A DNA stretch of 64,000 nucleotides from Thinopyrum elongatum (taxonomy: Eukaryota; Streptophyta; Magnoliopsida; Poales; Poaceae). The translations under genes and the position numbers were made by a program. Below are positions 1 through 10,336 of this stretch, piece by piece. Under the pieces are notes generated by a model. That model was given only the letters and a program-made list of their open reading frames with translations. It searched no databases and was not told the DNA's origin. The stretch covers positions 283,289,395 to 283,353,394 of the forward strand of contig CM022298.1 of assembly GCA_011799875.1 (NCBI GenBank), given 5' to 3'. Every line of letters starts with the position of its first letter. The first letter of the stretch is position 1.

Positions 1-1
1 C

Positions 2-1580
2 GCTGATTGCCCTGGTTGGGAAGGAAAACCTAGCAGAAGATGGAAATACCTTCACTGTAGTGGTTTTACTCGAATAGATCATCATACTAAGCTCTCGAAG
101 GAAATTGCAACTCTGTCATCTTCTTCGACGAGACCAATCACTGACGTGAAAGCCAGAGCTATCATTGAATCAAATATGAAGAGGATGTCATGGATAAACC
201 GAGCATATGCGGATCTGACCATGGATTCTGAAGAAGAAGCTACTGACACTGCATCAGGTGATGAAGAATTCTACAAAAGGATTGGGAGAAGTAATGCATA
301 TGTTGTTATTGAATCGTCGAAGAACTTCAGCGAATCAGATACTGATAGTGATGCTTCAAGTAATGATGATTCAAGCGATGATGAACCGATCACCTTTTGT
401 CTCATGGCAAAATCTTCAAAGGATCAGGTATCTGCCTAACACCTAAGATCCATGAACGAATATTATCCTGAATATATATCTTATGCCAATCTGGTCAAGA
501 TTGCTAAATCCCAAGATGATGAACTTGAAATGCTTGAAAGGAATCTCAGTAAAACTGAAGGATTACTGGTCGAAGAGATGGAGAAGAATCAAAAGTTGAT
601 TGAGGAGCAAGATGCTTTTTCATCAACTATTGATGATCTCACCATTCGATATGACTCACTACAGTTGACTACGAGGGTTTATCAAATGAACTCCTCAACA
701 GGAATCAAGAACTCGTGTCACTGAAAGAGTCTCATAATGAGCTCGTTTTTAGAGAAAGCTTCTCTCTTCGCCGAGCAATCTGTTCAAATTCCTGATGGTT
801 TTGTGCCCCCGTGCTTAAAATGCCTAGAACGGAGCAATGCTGAATCTCATCATGAAACCTCTAATGCTGCCAAAGATAATATTGCTACTACCAAAGTTGG
901 CACCACTACTGACCCCTCTTCCAAGGATTTTGCTGCTATTACTGAAGAAAATTGCAGGTTAAAGGGCTTACTTGAGACTGGAATGCTAAGGAGCCTAAAA
1001 GGGCATCAAACCTTATGTGATGTGCTCAAGAAGTCCATACTTCATAAAAATCCTCAGAAGGAAGGATTAGGTTTCAAAAAGAAACCTAATGTGGATGGAT
1101 TGTATTGAACTCCCGAACAGTATCCTTGTACGACGTGGATTCGTGCAAAGAGTAAAACTCTCGAACTGGTTATCATTCACCCATTCCTGTCAATACTGAC
1201 GAGTCTGATGACTCAAATTACAAACTCTTCAAACAACAGAATGGTAAGGTTTTCGCTCGATATGTTGGAACTAACTATAGGACAGGTTCACCCATGAAGC
1301 AAATTTGGGTAAAGAAGTGCACCGTTGAAAATTTATCGGTTACTGCTAACCTGACAGTGCAGGATAATCATCGACGAGGAAATGGTTGTTATTCCAAGTC
1401 TTCTGGAATGATTATCACCCAGTACTACGTCAGAAGGAGTACATGCGTACATCTTCAAATCATTACACTCATGTATCTGGAAACAACTTCAATGCGTATT
1501 CATATGATTACTATCATAGTGCACAGGTGTCTCGCAGGACTCACCGAAGAAATATTCCAAGTTAGGCAAAGCAGATGAGA
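2..1580 (+). pseudogene. gag: Degenerate copia gag (Sirevirus-like)
   Basis: The frame is open from base 2 to 439, resumes at 452-724 after a small frameshift, then at 737-1108, then weakly at 1294-1580. The first block has an acidic serine-rich stretch followed by an ITFCLMAKSSK motif. The second is coiled-coil-like (positions 452-724, rich in Glu, Lys and Leu). The third ends in a GLGFKKKPNVDGLY segment followed by TPEQYP after a stop that replaces a Trp codon (TGG to TGA at 1106-1108). These segments match the C-terminal half of gag in SIRE/Maximus-type copia polyproteins. Multiple stops and at least two frameshifts make it non-functional. A canonical zinc knuckle and any downstream pol were not seen. 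Confidence 0.65.
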
Positions 1581-2104
1581 TCCTCACCTCCCACACAAGT
1601 GTGGGTTGTGAAGAAGAACTAATCATTTCTTGCAGGAAACCCTCTCAGGGATATCTCATGTTTATCTCAAGCCCTGAGATCAATTATTGTTGGTGCTTAT
1701 CTTTCTGGGTTTTCTCTCGAAGTGTTTGTGTTTTTCCTTCGGTAGGTTTTGTGTTTCAAGTCTGTTCTCTTTCTGGTTTGTTCTCAGTTTGTCGTGTCAT
1801 AAACATGCAACTTGATCTGAAGAAAATTTCATTTCGACGTCCTTGATCGCGAATGAAATTAACTTCAATATTTCATCTGTTTTGGCGCTTGCGCTTCCTC
1901 AAACCTTTCAACATCCAGTTCAGTTACCGAGATTTTCGTAGGAAATGGCTGACACGTGCCCACGATCTCTTGATCATGATCCCATCCGTTGAATGTGGAA
2001 CGTCCTGAGTTTTTCGTCCGTAGATTTTGGAGTGGGTGGTTTCTCCCTCAGGCTATATAAACCCCCTCTCTGGGTCTCTTCTTCCTTAGTTCTTTCCGTG
2101 TTCG
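1581..2104 (+). promoter_or_regulatory. Leader/promoter region of the additional ORF, TATA-like box at 2053-2062
   Basis: There is no coding frame here. CTATATAAAC at 2053-2062 is a good plant TATA box. It is followed by a pyrimidine-rich stretch (CTCTCTGGGTCTCTTCTTCC) typical of a grass transcription start and 5' leader. The leader is interrupted by a CACTA fragment and resumes at 2881. The region is a plausible internal promoter giving a separate transcript for the ORF at 3411. That role is inference from position and motif only. Confidence 0.45.
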
Positions 2105-2880
2105 GCCTCAAATTTGAAACAAATAGTTATAAAAGATAATATACCACATCCGAATCATAGACCGGACGAGGGCCGACGGGGGCGGATACCAAAACCATGG
2201 CACTATATAATAACAAACAATAATAAAAGTTAGAAATTTATACAAGTATCTATCTAAATCATACAAGTAAGAATTTTTTTTCTTTTAAAAAGAAGATAAG
2301 AACAAGAGGCTCACCACGGTGGTGCTGGCGACGAGATCGGCACGGGCGATCGATGGCGGTGAGGACGGGGACGGGACGAGATGGACCGCCAAACCTAGAC
2401 AAATCTTGGGGGAAATGGAGCTTGGAGGTCGAGCATGGAGAGGAGAAAGCTTAAGTGTGGCTCGGGCATTTCATCGAACACCTCATGTGCATAGGAGGTG
2501 AGAGCAGAGCAGCACACACCTCCCACACGCCGGCCAGCCAAAAAACAGAGGAGTGAGCAGGCAGGGGCGAGCATATATATAGGCATCTCTTTAGTCCCAG
2601 TTTGTGGCCAGAACAGGGACAGAAGACTGACCTTTGGTTCCAGTTCCAGCCACCAATCGGGACTAAAGGGGCTGCGCCAGGACCGAGGACCTCTAGTCTC
2701 GGTTCTTGTCTAGAACCGGGACTAAAGGGGTCAGACAAACCGAGACTGGTGCCTGCCAAGGCCCGGCCGGCGTCCTGGCCACACGAACCGGGACTGATGC
2801 ACCCATTAGTCCCGGTTCGTAACACGACCGGGACTAATGCAATTATCTGACCTGGACCAAAGCCCTGTTTTCTACTAGTG
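2105..2880 (-). mobile_element. Truncated CACTA-type DNA transposon fragment
   Basis: The right edge reads TTTTCTACTAGTG, the reverse complement of the CACTAGTAGAAAA terminus of a large grass CACTA group. The adjacent 250 bases hold repeated GGGACTAA / TTAGTCCCGG subterminal motifs in both orientations, as in CACTA ends. On the minus strand the next bases give a TATATATA box and a GC-rich leader, consistent with the promoter end of such an element. No matching CACTA terminus is visible on the left, so the fragment is truncated or internally deleted. The left edge is approximate. It interrupts the leader of element F's additional ORF. Confidence 0.6.
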
Positions 2881-3410
2881 AAACCCTCCTCTCGCTCTCC
2901 TCCCGAGCCGGAGCTCGAAGCAGCGTCGACGTCAAGCCTCACCGTGCAACTCCGGCGGAGCTCCGTCACCGTTGGTCACGCCAGGGCGGTAACTCCTCTC
3001 TCTCGTGCTGCCATAGTCGATCTGTCTCGCCATGTTAGGGCATTCAGATCTAGAACTTGCCCTATTCCCTTCCTATTCTAAGGCAGTTCATCCTGACGCC
3101 ATCTATCTTGTGTTATTTTCTTGCAGTAGATCTTTAGGATTCACTAAGACATGACTTGTACGGTTTGTAGTTGTTTCTCGTACCAGTCTTCTGGATCTAG
3201 GGTTCACTGTGTATACATCAAAAGATTAGGGGATTGGTTATGTTATCTTAAGACATATTGCAATTCACTCGACGATATCTTGCAAGTGTATGCCATGGAT
3301 CCCATGCTTCTTCCGAAAACCTATCTGTTTGTGTTGAAATTCTTCTGCGCATGTTTGTGACTTCTCCCTGTGTTTTCTTTTGTATTTGCATCTTTCTCTC
3401 AGGAGTGGTC
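2881..3410 (+). promoter_or_regulatory. 5' leader of the additional ORF with probable introns
   Basis: A GC-rich leader (2881-3000) is followed by a GT donor-like site near 2989 (GGCGGTAACT) and acceptors TTCTTGCAG near 3125 and CTCTCAG near 3401, just before the ATG at 3411. This is a common arrangement for an intron-containing 5' UTR. The splice sites are read by eye and not tested. Confidence 0.4.
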
Positions 3411-6400
3411 ATGGCAAATAGTTCAGATGAGCATTCTGGGTCCGAACAAGATAATCCACAGCAGCCACGTGTGGCTGACACAGCAAAGATTGTTGAAAGA
3501 AAATCTGCAAAGCCGCCCAAAGCACCGAAGAAAAAGGTCGAATCAGAATCTGCTGAAGAAGATGATGATGTTCCCTATGCTCAAAGTCAGCCAGAGGATG
3601 AGCTAGTCACAGACTCCAAAACCCTGTTCTCTGATGGAAGCCTCAAGAAGGGTGGCCGCGGAAGAGAAAGGAATACTGCGGCTGAGATGTCTGATCAGGA
3701 AACATACAAGACTCCACCTGGAGTAGAAGCTATTCAGGAAAGGAACAACAGGCTGCAGATGATTCGCCGTCATTGGGCGAAGAAATGGTTCAATTATGAG
3801 AATGTCTGAAGGAAATACCAGATCCTGTTTGCATTCACTCCTCCATGGAATGACTGCATTGCAGAGGGCTGCCTAGGTCCTAATGATGAAAAAGCCAGAC
3901 CAGCTCCTCCTCCCAATGCTCATGCAGACTCGTTGAAGACTATAGCTGATTTTCCCGAGGAAGTTGAGAAATGTGCAAAGGCCAAAGCCAAGCGTGACGC
4001 CAAAGAGGCGAAGAAAAATCAAGTGGAACAGTGAAATGTTGAATTGACTCAACGGGATGTGCTAGAGAAGAAGGAGAGGGCGTCTGCCCAAAAAGAAAAG
4101 AAAAAGAGGAAGTTTGTTTCCCCTCGAGCCCCGAAGAAATCTGTTGTAAGTAAATCTAGAAAGGTTGCATCTGCCTCGTATGATGAGGATTCTTCTCATG
4201 ATAATGCTAGCAAAGAAATTCCCATGTATGATCAAAAAGCGCTGCTTGATAAGCCGTACCAAACTCCATCTCCAGCAAAGGTTTCGCCACCAGTGAGATC
4301 TTCACCAAGGCTTGCTCCCATCCCCTCAGATAAACCTTCGGGTTCTGCTGCCCGAGTGGCGAAGAGAAAGTTGATTACTGTTGAAAAAGTTGTTGCTCCT
4401 TCTAAGAAGGCGAAGAAAATCATTCCAGCTCCCACAGAGGAATATGATTTTGATCTTATATTTGACATCATTGAAGGTGCCTCCTATGAAGCAAACCCAG
4501 CTGAGTTGATCAGCTTGGGGCTGCCTGAAGATGTTACCAAGATGGTAGCAAAGCACTTCTCTGAACTGAGAGAAATTACCAAAGAACTCAATCAAGCTGT
4601 CGATGATAAGAAGCTTCTTGAGAAACTAAGAAGGGAAGCTCATTCTGAGTCTGAAAGAAAAGACGTAAACAAGGGAATCCTTGAGATCACCAAAGCCCTC
4701 ACTACCATGAGAAATAACAAGATTGATTGGCACTCCAAGACAAAGATGGATGTCTCTCAGCTTTGTGATCGTAGGAACGAAGAGATTAAGTGTCAAGCAG
4801 ATCTTGCTCGACGCAGAGAAAGAGAAGAGAAACATCAGAGAACTCAGGTTAAAGCCAATAAGCCGAAAAAGATCAAGGATCGTCGCATCCAATCTGTGAC
4901 TACTGATGCACCCGTTGATACAAGTGTCCCACTACAACAGATTCCACCATCCCCTCGTCTCGAGGAAGTTACCGAACAACAGTCTGTGCCTGCGGTAGTC
5001 ATCATTTCTACCTCAGCTGCACAAGAAGCTGATGTAGTGGACCTTTATCTGGTTAATCCTGATGAAGCAAATGTCGCGCCCGAGCAAATTGTTCCTGAAG
5101 AAGAGATTGAGATGGAAAAGGCAACTTCATTGCCTTTGAAGGAAATTCAAGCTGAACCCTCTGGATCCACCAAGGAGGGTGAGAAGGTTGAGGGGGAGCT
5201 AATTGCTTCCCAAGGAAATACCCCTACGGTCTCCTCATCTGGTGCCCCTGCTCCTGGTTCTTTGGGTTCACAGCCAGGACAAGAAGAGAAGAAATTTGAA
5301 GAGCCCATGGCTCCCGAAGAGAAAGGACAAGAAGTTGCACCGCCAGTTTTGCCACACCAAGTTATACCACCAGTGTTGCCTTAGCAGGCTGAAGGAGATC
5401 AAGTTGTGACTCAAGAGTTCGAAAAGGTTGTTGTGCCATCCACAGTTGAGACCTCACCAAAAGAAAATGCCCTTGTGCCTGAATCTAAGAAAGCCGCTGA
5501 AGGAGTTCTAGCGAAGAAAAATGACGGTCAGTCTAGTGATCCTATGCCATCTGCTTCAAAAAAGGGTTCAAAGCATCTTGCACCATTGAAGCCCATTGAT
5601 GAGAATGCACCTGTGTCTGAAGATGTTCAGCCGATGGAAATTAGCGAGGAAGAACTTAAGAAAAATCCTCAGGAATCATTTCCGCTATTTTCAGCTGAGT
5701 ATGGCCCCAATGGCCCCGCATTCAATGAACAGCTTCATTCATCGAAGCTTACATTCTTTGGGGTCAGCCTGTACGAAGGAGAAAGGACATCATTGTCACC
5801 AAGGTTCTGGATAGGAGAACAAGCAGTCTATTATGCTCGGATCTTGTTTGGCATGCACAGAATCTTCAATCATAAGTTATTGAACTTCGCCATGCTCGAA
5901 GAAATGCCTTGCTTCCTGAATGCAATTGATCATATGGAACATGCTCTTCTGAAGGGTTTCATGCGTTTTAATCATGGATGGAACAAGGAAGTTATTCTTC
6001 AGTTCTATGCCACACTGTACATCACAGGAGAAATGGGAAATACGTCAACTTGGATGCTTGAATGGATGACTGGCACAGAGAGAATCAAATGCTCGACAGA
6101 TCATTTTTTGGCTTTGCTAAATTTGCCTCGATGTGATTTTGAGAACGACAAAGAGGACAAATTGCATTTCAGGGAAGTGTCCGAATCACAACTCCATGTC
6201 TTGATGGATCCCACCATGGTGGGCGACGAATGCATTGATGTTGATCTGAAGAAGTTAGCCTATGACAACAAAGTGTTATTCCACATTGTGTGCAATACCA
6301 TCACGCCAACAAACTGGCCCAACTCCATGAAAGGCATCATAGGAAATGCTCTTGTTGCAATATCTCAGGGAATCAAGTTTGACATTCCTGATCTTTTTAT

Positions 6401-7166
6401 TCGGAACCTCGCATGTGCTGCAGATAGCCCTCAATAGCTAAAGCCGTATGCTCCATGGATAATGTTCGCCATTGAGCAGCTCACAAATGAGAAATTCTTC
6501 TGGGCTTACGAGCCTAAATTGTTCATGCCACCTATTCGTGACACTCTACGCATGGTGAAGGATAATAGAAATGGGAAGGAACCGGTCGATGCTGCTGCAA
6601 ACGCTTCTGCATCTGAAAATGCTCCAAAGGTTAAGGAAGCCTGGATTGAAATCCCTCGTGAAGAAAATCCATCAATCTATGAGATTTGTATTCGCACGCA
6701 GCAGACTCTGGAAAGACACATCAAGATGGATAGAAAAGAAAAGGTGGAATTGATGCCTGTGTTGAATCTGATTCATAATCACACTCGTCAAATTCTTCTG
6801 CATGAGAAGGATGCAAGGAAGCGAACATGGACCTTGTTGCGGAAGCATTACTCTCGCAAGGATCTAGCCAAGAAGGGCCTCTTCAAGGAATATGATCATC
6901 TAGACTTGCTTGAAGTACCTCGCATCCAAAGACAAATTCCAGTGCTCCCACAGCGTTCTGCTTCAACGGATCTGCTGTTTGTCAATCATGATGATGAAAT
7001 TGCAGACACAGCCAGTACTCGTATCTACAAGCCAGATGTCCATCCTTCCAAGTCTTCCAAGGCCAAGGCTGCTATTCCTGCCTCTGCCTCGACCATTCCG
7101 CATTCTTCTGACTCTGATTCTTCGAGTGGTTTCAATTCTGATTCAGAAGATTCTCCCACGGAGTAA
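3411..7166 (+). pseudogene. Additional (aORF/env-position) ORF of Sirevirus-like element, 1251 codons with four in-frame stops
   Basis: From ATG 3411 to the stop at 7164-7166 a single reading frame runs without any frameshift. It is broken only by TGA at 3807, TGA at 4032, TAG at 5382 and TAG at 6435. The N-terminal third is acidic and Lys-rich with little predicted globular structure. The middle (4044-5384) has a basic segment and a coiled-coil-like region around 4530-4860. The C-terminal part (5660-6437) is globular, with a conserved-looking block from AEYGPNGPAFNEQL to LHVLMDP that resembles the 'putative plant transposon protein' family. The tail (6462-7166) ends in a Ser/Asp-rich stretch. 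It sits where Sireviruses carry an envelope-like or additional ORF; I see no clear signal peptide or membrane segment. Function is unknown. Confidence 0.65.
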
Positions 7167-7886
7167 TTCCTCGAATGACATCTCTTTCCTTTTTGACACT
7201 TGTTGACAAAAAGGGGGAGAATTACATCGAGTGATAGTTTATCGGGGTTTGTAGGGTGTGTGTTTTCTTTTGCCATTTGGTTTTCTCTCGAACAATTTGC
7301 TTTAAAAACTTTATCGCACTGCATGTGGTGCTGAAACACTCGATCGTCATGTAACATTAATAACCCCCCGCCTGCAATATCATTTGCTTCGCACTATTTT
7401 TCTGCAGGAAGATAAAGTCAGCCTATGCACAAATGCCTTATTGAAGGCTATCTATCACCCTCGAAGCATATCCACTCTGAGCAACGTATTATTACTCGAT
7501 CCTGCTCTGATCATATCGAATGTCTAACATGCAGGAAAACTACTTCTCGGGTGGATTCAAATTTTGTTCTGAGAAAACCTTCATGACATATCCTTGTCAC
7601 AAGCCAATCAACGCTTATTTTACACCTAATCTTCGTTGAAGTTTTTTTGACAGGAACTACCTCAGACACCGTGGAGTGCATTGAAAGAACTCAAGTATAT
7701 GATCTGCTGTCGATGACAGTCATACAAAGAGAAATATCACCTTTCCCCGATCCTTGAAAACCGAAGCAAATCTTAAGGGGAAGAATATATTATGTTCGTA
7801 TTTATCTCTCGTATTTCATTATTCTCCGCATTACATTTCATTCTTTACCTATCATTCGATGTGATCTGTTTTGTCAACAATCGTCC
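7167..7886 (+). other. Non-coding region between additional ORF and 3' LTR
   Basis: No coding frame is visible. The first polypurine tract lies at 7205-7220 and a weaker purine run (AAGGGGAAGAA) near 7775. The spacing is typical of the non-coding 3' segment of Sireviruses. Confidence 0.5.
7205..7220 (+). other. Internal polypurine tract copy 1
   Basis: GACAAAAAGGGGGAGA is almost identical to the tract that abuts the 3' LTR at 7887-7900. Multiple polypurine tracts upstream of the 3' LTR are a documented Sirevirus trait. Confidence 0.6.
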
Positions 7887-7900
7887 AAAAAGGGGGAGAT
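7887..7900 (+). other. Polypurine tract adjoining the 3' LTR
   Basis: AAAAAGGGGGAGAT sits directly before the inferred LTR start and would prime plus-strand DNA synthesis. Confidence 0.7.
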
Positions 7901-8851
7901 TTTTGGTGCAATATCTTCCTACCTTCTGTTTTGGAGATTGTCGATAGAAACAGGTATGGACTGATTTGTTTGCTAGTGCACACAGAGAGAAAACATCCAT
8001 ACACAACCGAAGGATATGCTTTCTCCGGTGCTGAGTTGGAGGAACTTCACCGAAGTACATCTGCGTTGCAGAGAAGAATGAGCTACATTTTTTGAAGTGA
8101 TAGAGTCAAGAAGATTGATGTGAAGAAATCGACCCCTCGAAAGTTTGCTACTGAAGCGAAGCTTTTGATTCGGTACTGTCATCCGAAGAAATTGACTGCA
8201 GTGATGGAAGTCGAAGACTAAGTGAAGACGTAGCATTCATTTAGGTGTTCTTCTTTCATTCATTTGAGTCATAGGACCTCCGTACTATTAAGAGGGGTAT
8301 AGGTTCTCGATGCTTAGATCCGCTGTGATGCTTAGCCAAAACCTATGAAAGTTGTGAGAGAAATCTCTTTGTGCTTCGAGAAAATACTCGTCAGCAAGAG
8401 ACTGAGTTCTTATTCGCTGCGAGAGATTTGTCTCAGACCTAGGAGTTAGCATTACTTGTTCCGCAAGAAATATTACCGTTGTGCTCAAATCCGACCGTTG
8501 GAATCATGTCGTTCGGCCATTGGCTGAGCCCGATGTCTAATTTGGTCATTTCCCATCTAGGAAGGCTGCGGTTATCAATAGCCACCCCGCTCCAATGTTG
8601 TCCGTTGGCTGCTCCGCTTGAGATTTCTGAGAAGATTGATTTGAGCAACCCCTCTCCGAGTGATTTGAGTTTAAGATCCACCGAGAGAAAAACCAAGAGC
8701 CCAAGCTTAGACAGTGGTTTAGCATCACAATAGTTCTGAGTGAGAGTTCTTGTACCTATTACTCCTGAGAGCTGCACACTCTCTAGACGGATAGGTTTCG
8801 GCTTCGAGTGATGAAGAGACGTTGTCTTCACCGAGCCTGATCTTCAGCAAC
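7901..8851 (+). repeat. 3' LTR of element F, first part (split by element A)
   Basis: The LTR starts immediately after the polypurine tract. Its first bases TTTTGGTGCAATA look like TGTTGGTGCAATA with a mutated TG terminus. It runs to the 5-bp GCAAC at 8847-8851, where element A is inserted. The other part is 48512-49185. Together they make about 1.6 kb, a usual length for this lineage. Confidence 0.7.
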
Positions 8852-9369
8852 AGTCGTGGGTTTATCATGGCAGATGCCCTACTGAAAGGACTTAGGTGTG
8901 GAGCCATCACAATGTAGGTTAGCTTGAAGGGGTTGAATGGGACAAAGGACACAAAGGGTTAACCCAGGTTCGGCCCCTCACAACGAGGTAAAAGCCTACG
9001 TCCTGCTTCTAGTTGTATTGCTTGAGTTTCGATCACAAGGGAGCGAATACGCTTGACCTAGTTCTTGACTTGTTGTTTTCTTGAGTTAACCCGCCACCGG
9101 GTCTCGCCTTTATATAAATAGGTCGAGGTCCGGCGGCTTACAAGAGTCCGGGTCATATTACACATCGTAACCGACCCTATCCCTAAATTACCTCGCCTTG
9201 CTAGACAAGCTATCATCAGGCGGCTCACGCCTTCGGATCTTGAGTCACCTCCGGGTTGTGGGCTTTTAGCAGCCCGTTTGTACACCTTACAGGGCCTTCA
9301 AGATAAGTCGCTGATGATATGACCCGCCCCCTCCTGGGCGGGTCTTAGCATGGGGCTATATCCCCAACA
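8852..9369 (-). repeat. 3' LTR of element A
   Basis: It aligns base for base with 47988-48506. The last base of the LTR (8852 on the plus strand) is mutated so that TGACA reads GACT. On the minus strand it is preceded by the purine-rich CTGGGGCCTAA, the polypurine tract. Confidence 0.9.
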
Positions 9370-9645
9370 TTAGGCCCCAGATTGGTCTGAACTTTGTTCA
9401 TGCCAATCTCCGTTCTTCAGTGAGCAACTCCTTTGAATCTTTCTAACTCTTAATCTGATAAACTTATATAACCCGCCATAACAAAGCGATGACATCACGT
9501 CATTAATTCCAAAAAAACCTTATGATATCACAACGGATCTTTGCATTAATCATCCATTCTGAAAAACGAGGCATCTTTGTTGTTAAGATAATGATCATGC
9601 CTCCTCGATTTTCGCACCTGCCATTTACTGTTCACCTTTCTCCTT

Positions 9646-9653
9646 ATAAATAG
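9646..9653 (+). promoter_or_regulatory. TATA box of the antisense gene in element A
   Basis: TATAAATA lies in the context CTCCTTATAAATAGGCACAGG, followed by a pyrimidine-rich leader. The same box occurs at the same relative position in element B (21616-21623), despite divergence around it. Confidence 0.6.
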
Positions 9654-10336
9654 GCACAGGGGGGGTTCTTTTTCACTTTTACCCCATCCCCTTCTCTTCT
9701 TCTTCCTCGCACCGTCCGTCGCTGCGCGAGCTCTGCCGCCGCTATCGACCTCCACAAGCTGCTCCAACCTGGCCGCTGCATCACCATGATCAGACCAGAA
9801 AACCGTGGCGCCCTTTCGTTGTTCACCAACATCGTCAGGTACTCGCTTTTCTTGACTTCCAATCTACATTAGGGTTCCTTCAGTTCGTCGGTGTTCATCA
9901 AATTTCATTGCATCCACTGGTAGTCCCTCCTTTATGCCGCTTAGTCGAAACCCAACATGATACTGAAGTTATGCGGTAGCAATTTTAGCATCTGTTTCAT
10001 CAACACAGATCCATCCTGTCCCTTCAAACTTCATTTTCAATAGGTCAGTACTTCCGCCACAGTTTAGGTTTAAGAATAATTTTTCTTTTCTGAACTGACG
10101 TAGATCCATGAATATGGCTGCAATCTTGGAAACCTGTTTATACAACACTTAGTGAAATTTTTAGTACTTTCATCTTTATAGAGTGCTAACTTGCCATACC
10201 GCACATGGCGGCTTATATAAAACTCTTGTGACCCGCCAGCCTCTAGCCGGCTTAAAAACTTGCAAACAGCTCCATACTATAATATTGATCTACCTTATTT
10301 ATTTCCTGCTCACAGCTTTGTCACTTCTGGCTCACC
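9654..10336 (+). other. 5' leader of antisense gene A with probable intron
   Basis: A Pro/Arg-codon-like GC-rich leader ends near a donor (ATCGTCAGGTACTCG, about 9839), followed by an AT-rich stretch up to the ATG at 10337. This matches the arrangement before the B copy. There is no protein-coding frame of its own. Confidence 0.4.

Larger units (their letters stand above)
1..8851 (+). mobile_element. Sirevirus-like Ty1/copia retrotransposon F, left part (3' half of element up to split LTR)
   Basis: The segment contains, in order, a decayed gag, a promoter-like leader, a long additional ORF, two AAAAAGGGGGAGA-type polypurine tracts and the first 951 bases of a 3' LTR. The rest of the LTR resumes at 48512 and ends at 49185 with CCTAACA. 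Gag followed by an extra ORF just before the 3' LTR, together with multiple polypurine tracts, is characteristic of the Sirevirus (SIRE/Maximus) lineage of copia elements. No protease, integrase or reverse transcriptase can be read between gag and the extra ORF, so this copy looks pol-deleted or non-autonomous. The 5' LTR lies outside the window. Confidence 0.75.

Noticed and set aside
2319..2969. ORFs over the CACTA fragment, including a 172-codon minus-strand frame
   Set aside because: They cross the CACTA terminus and subterminal repeats into the retrotransposon leader, so they cannot be one gene.
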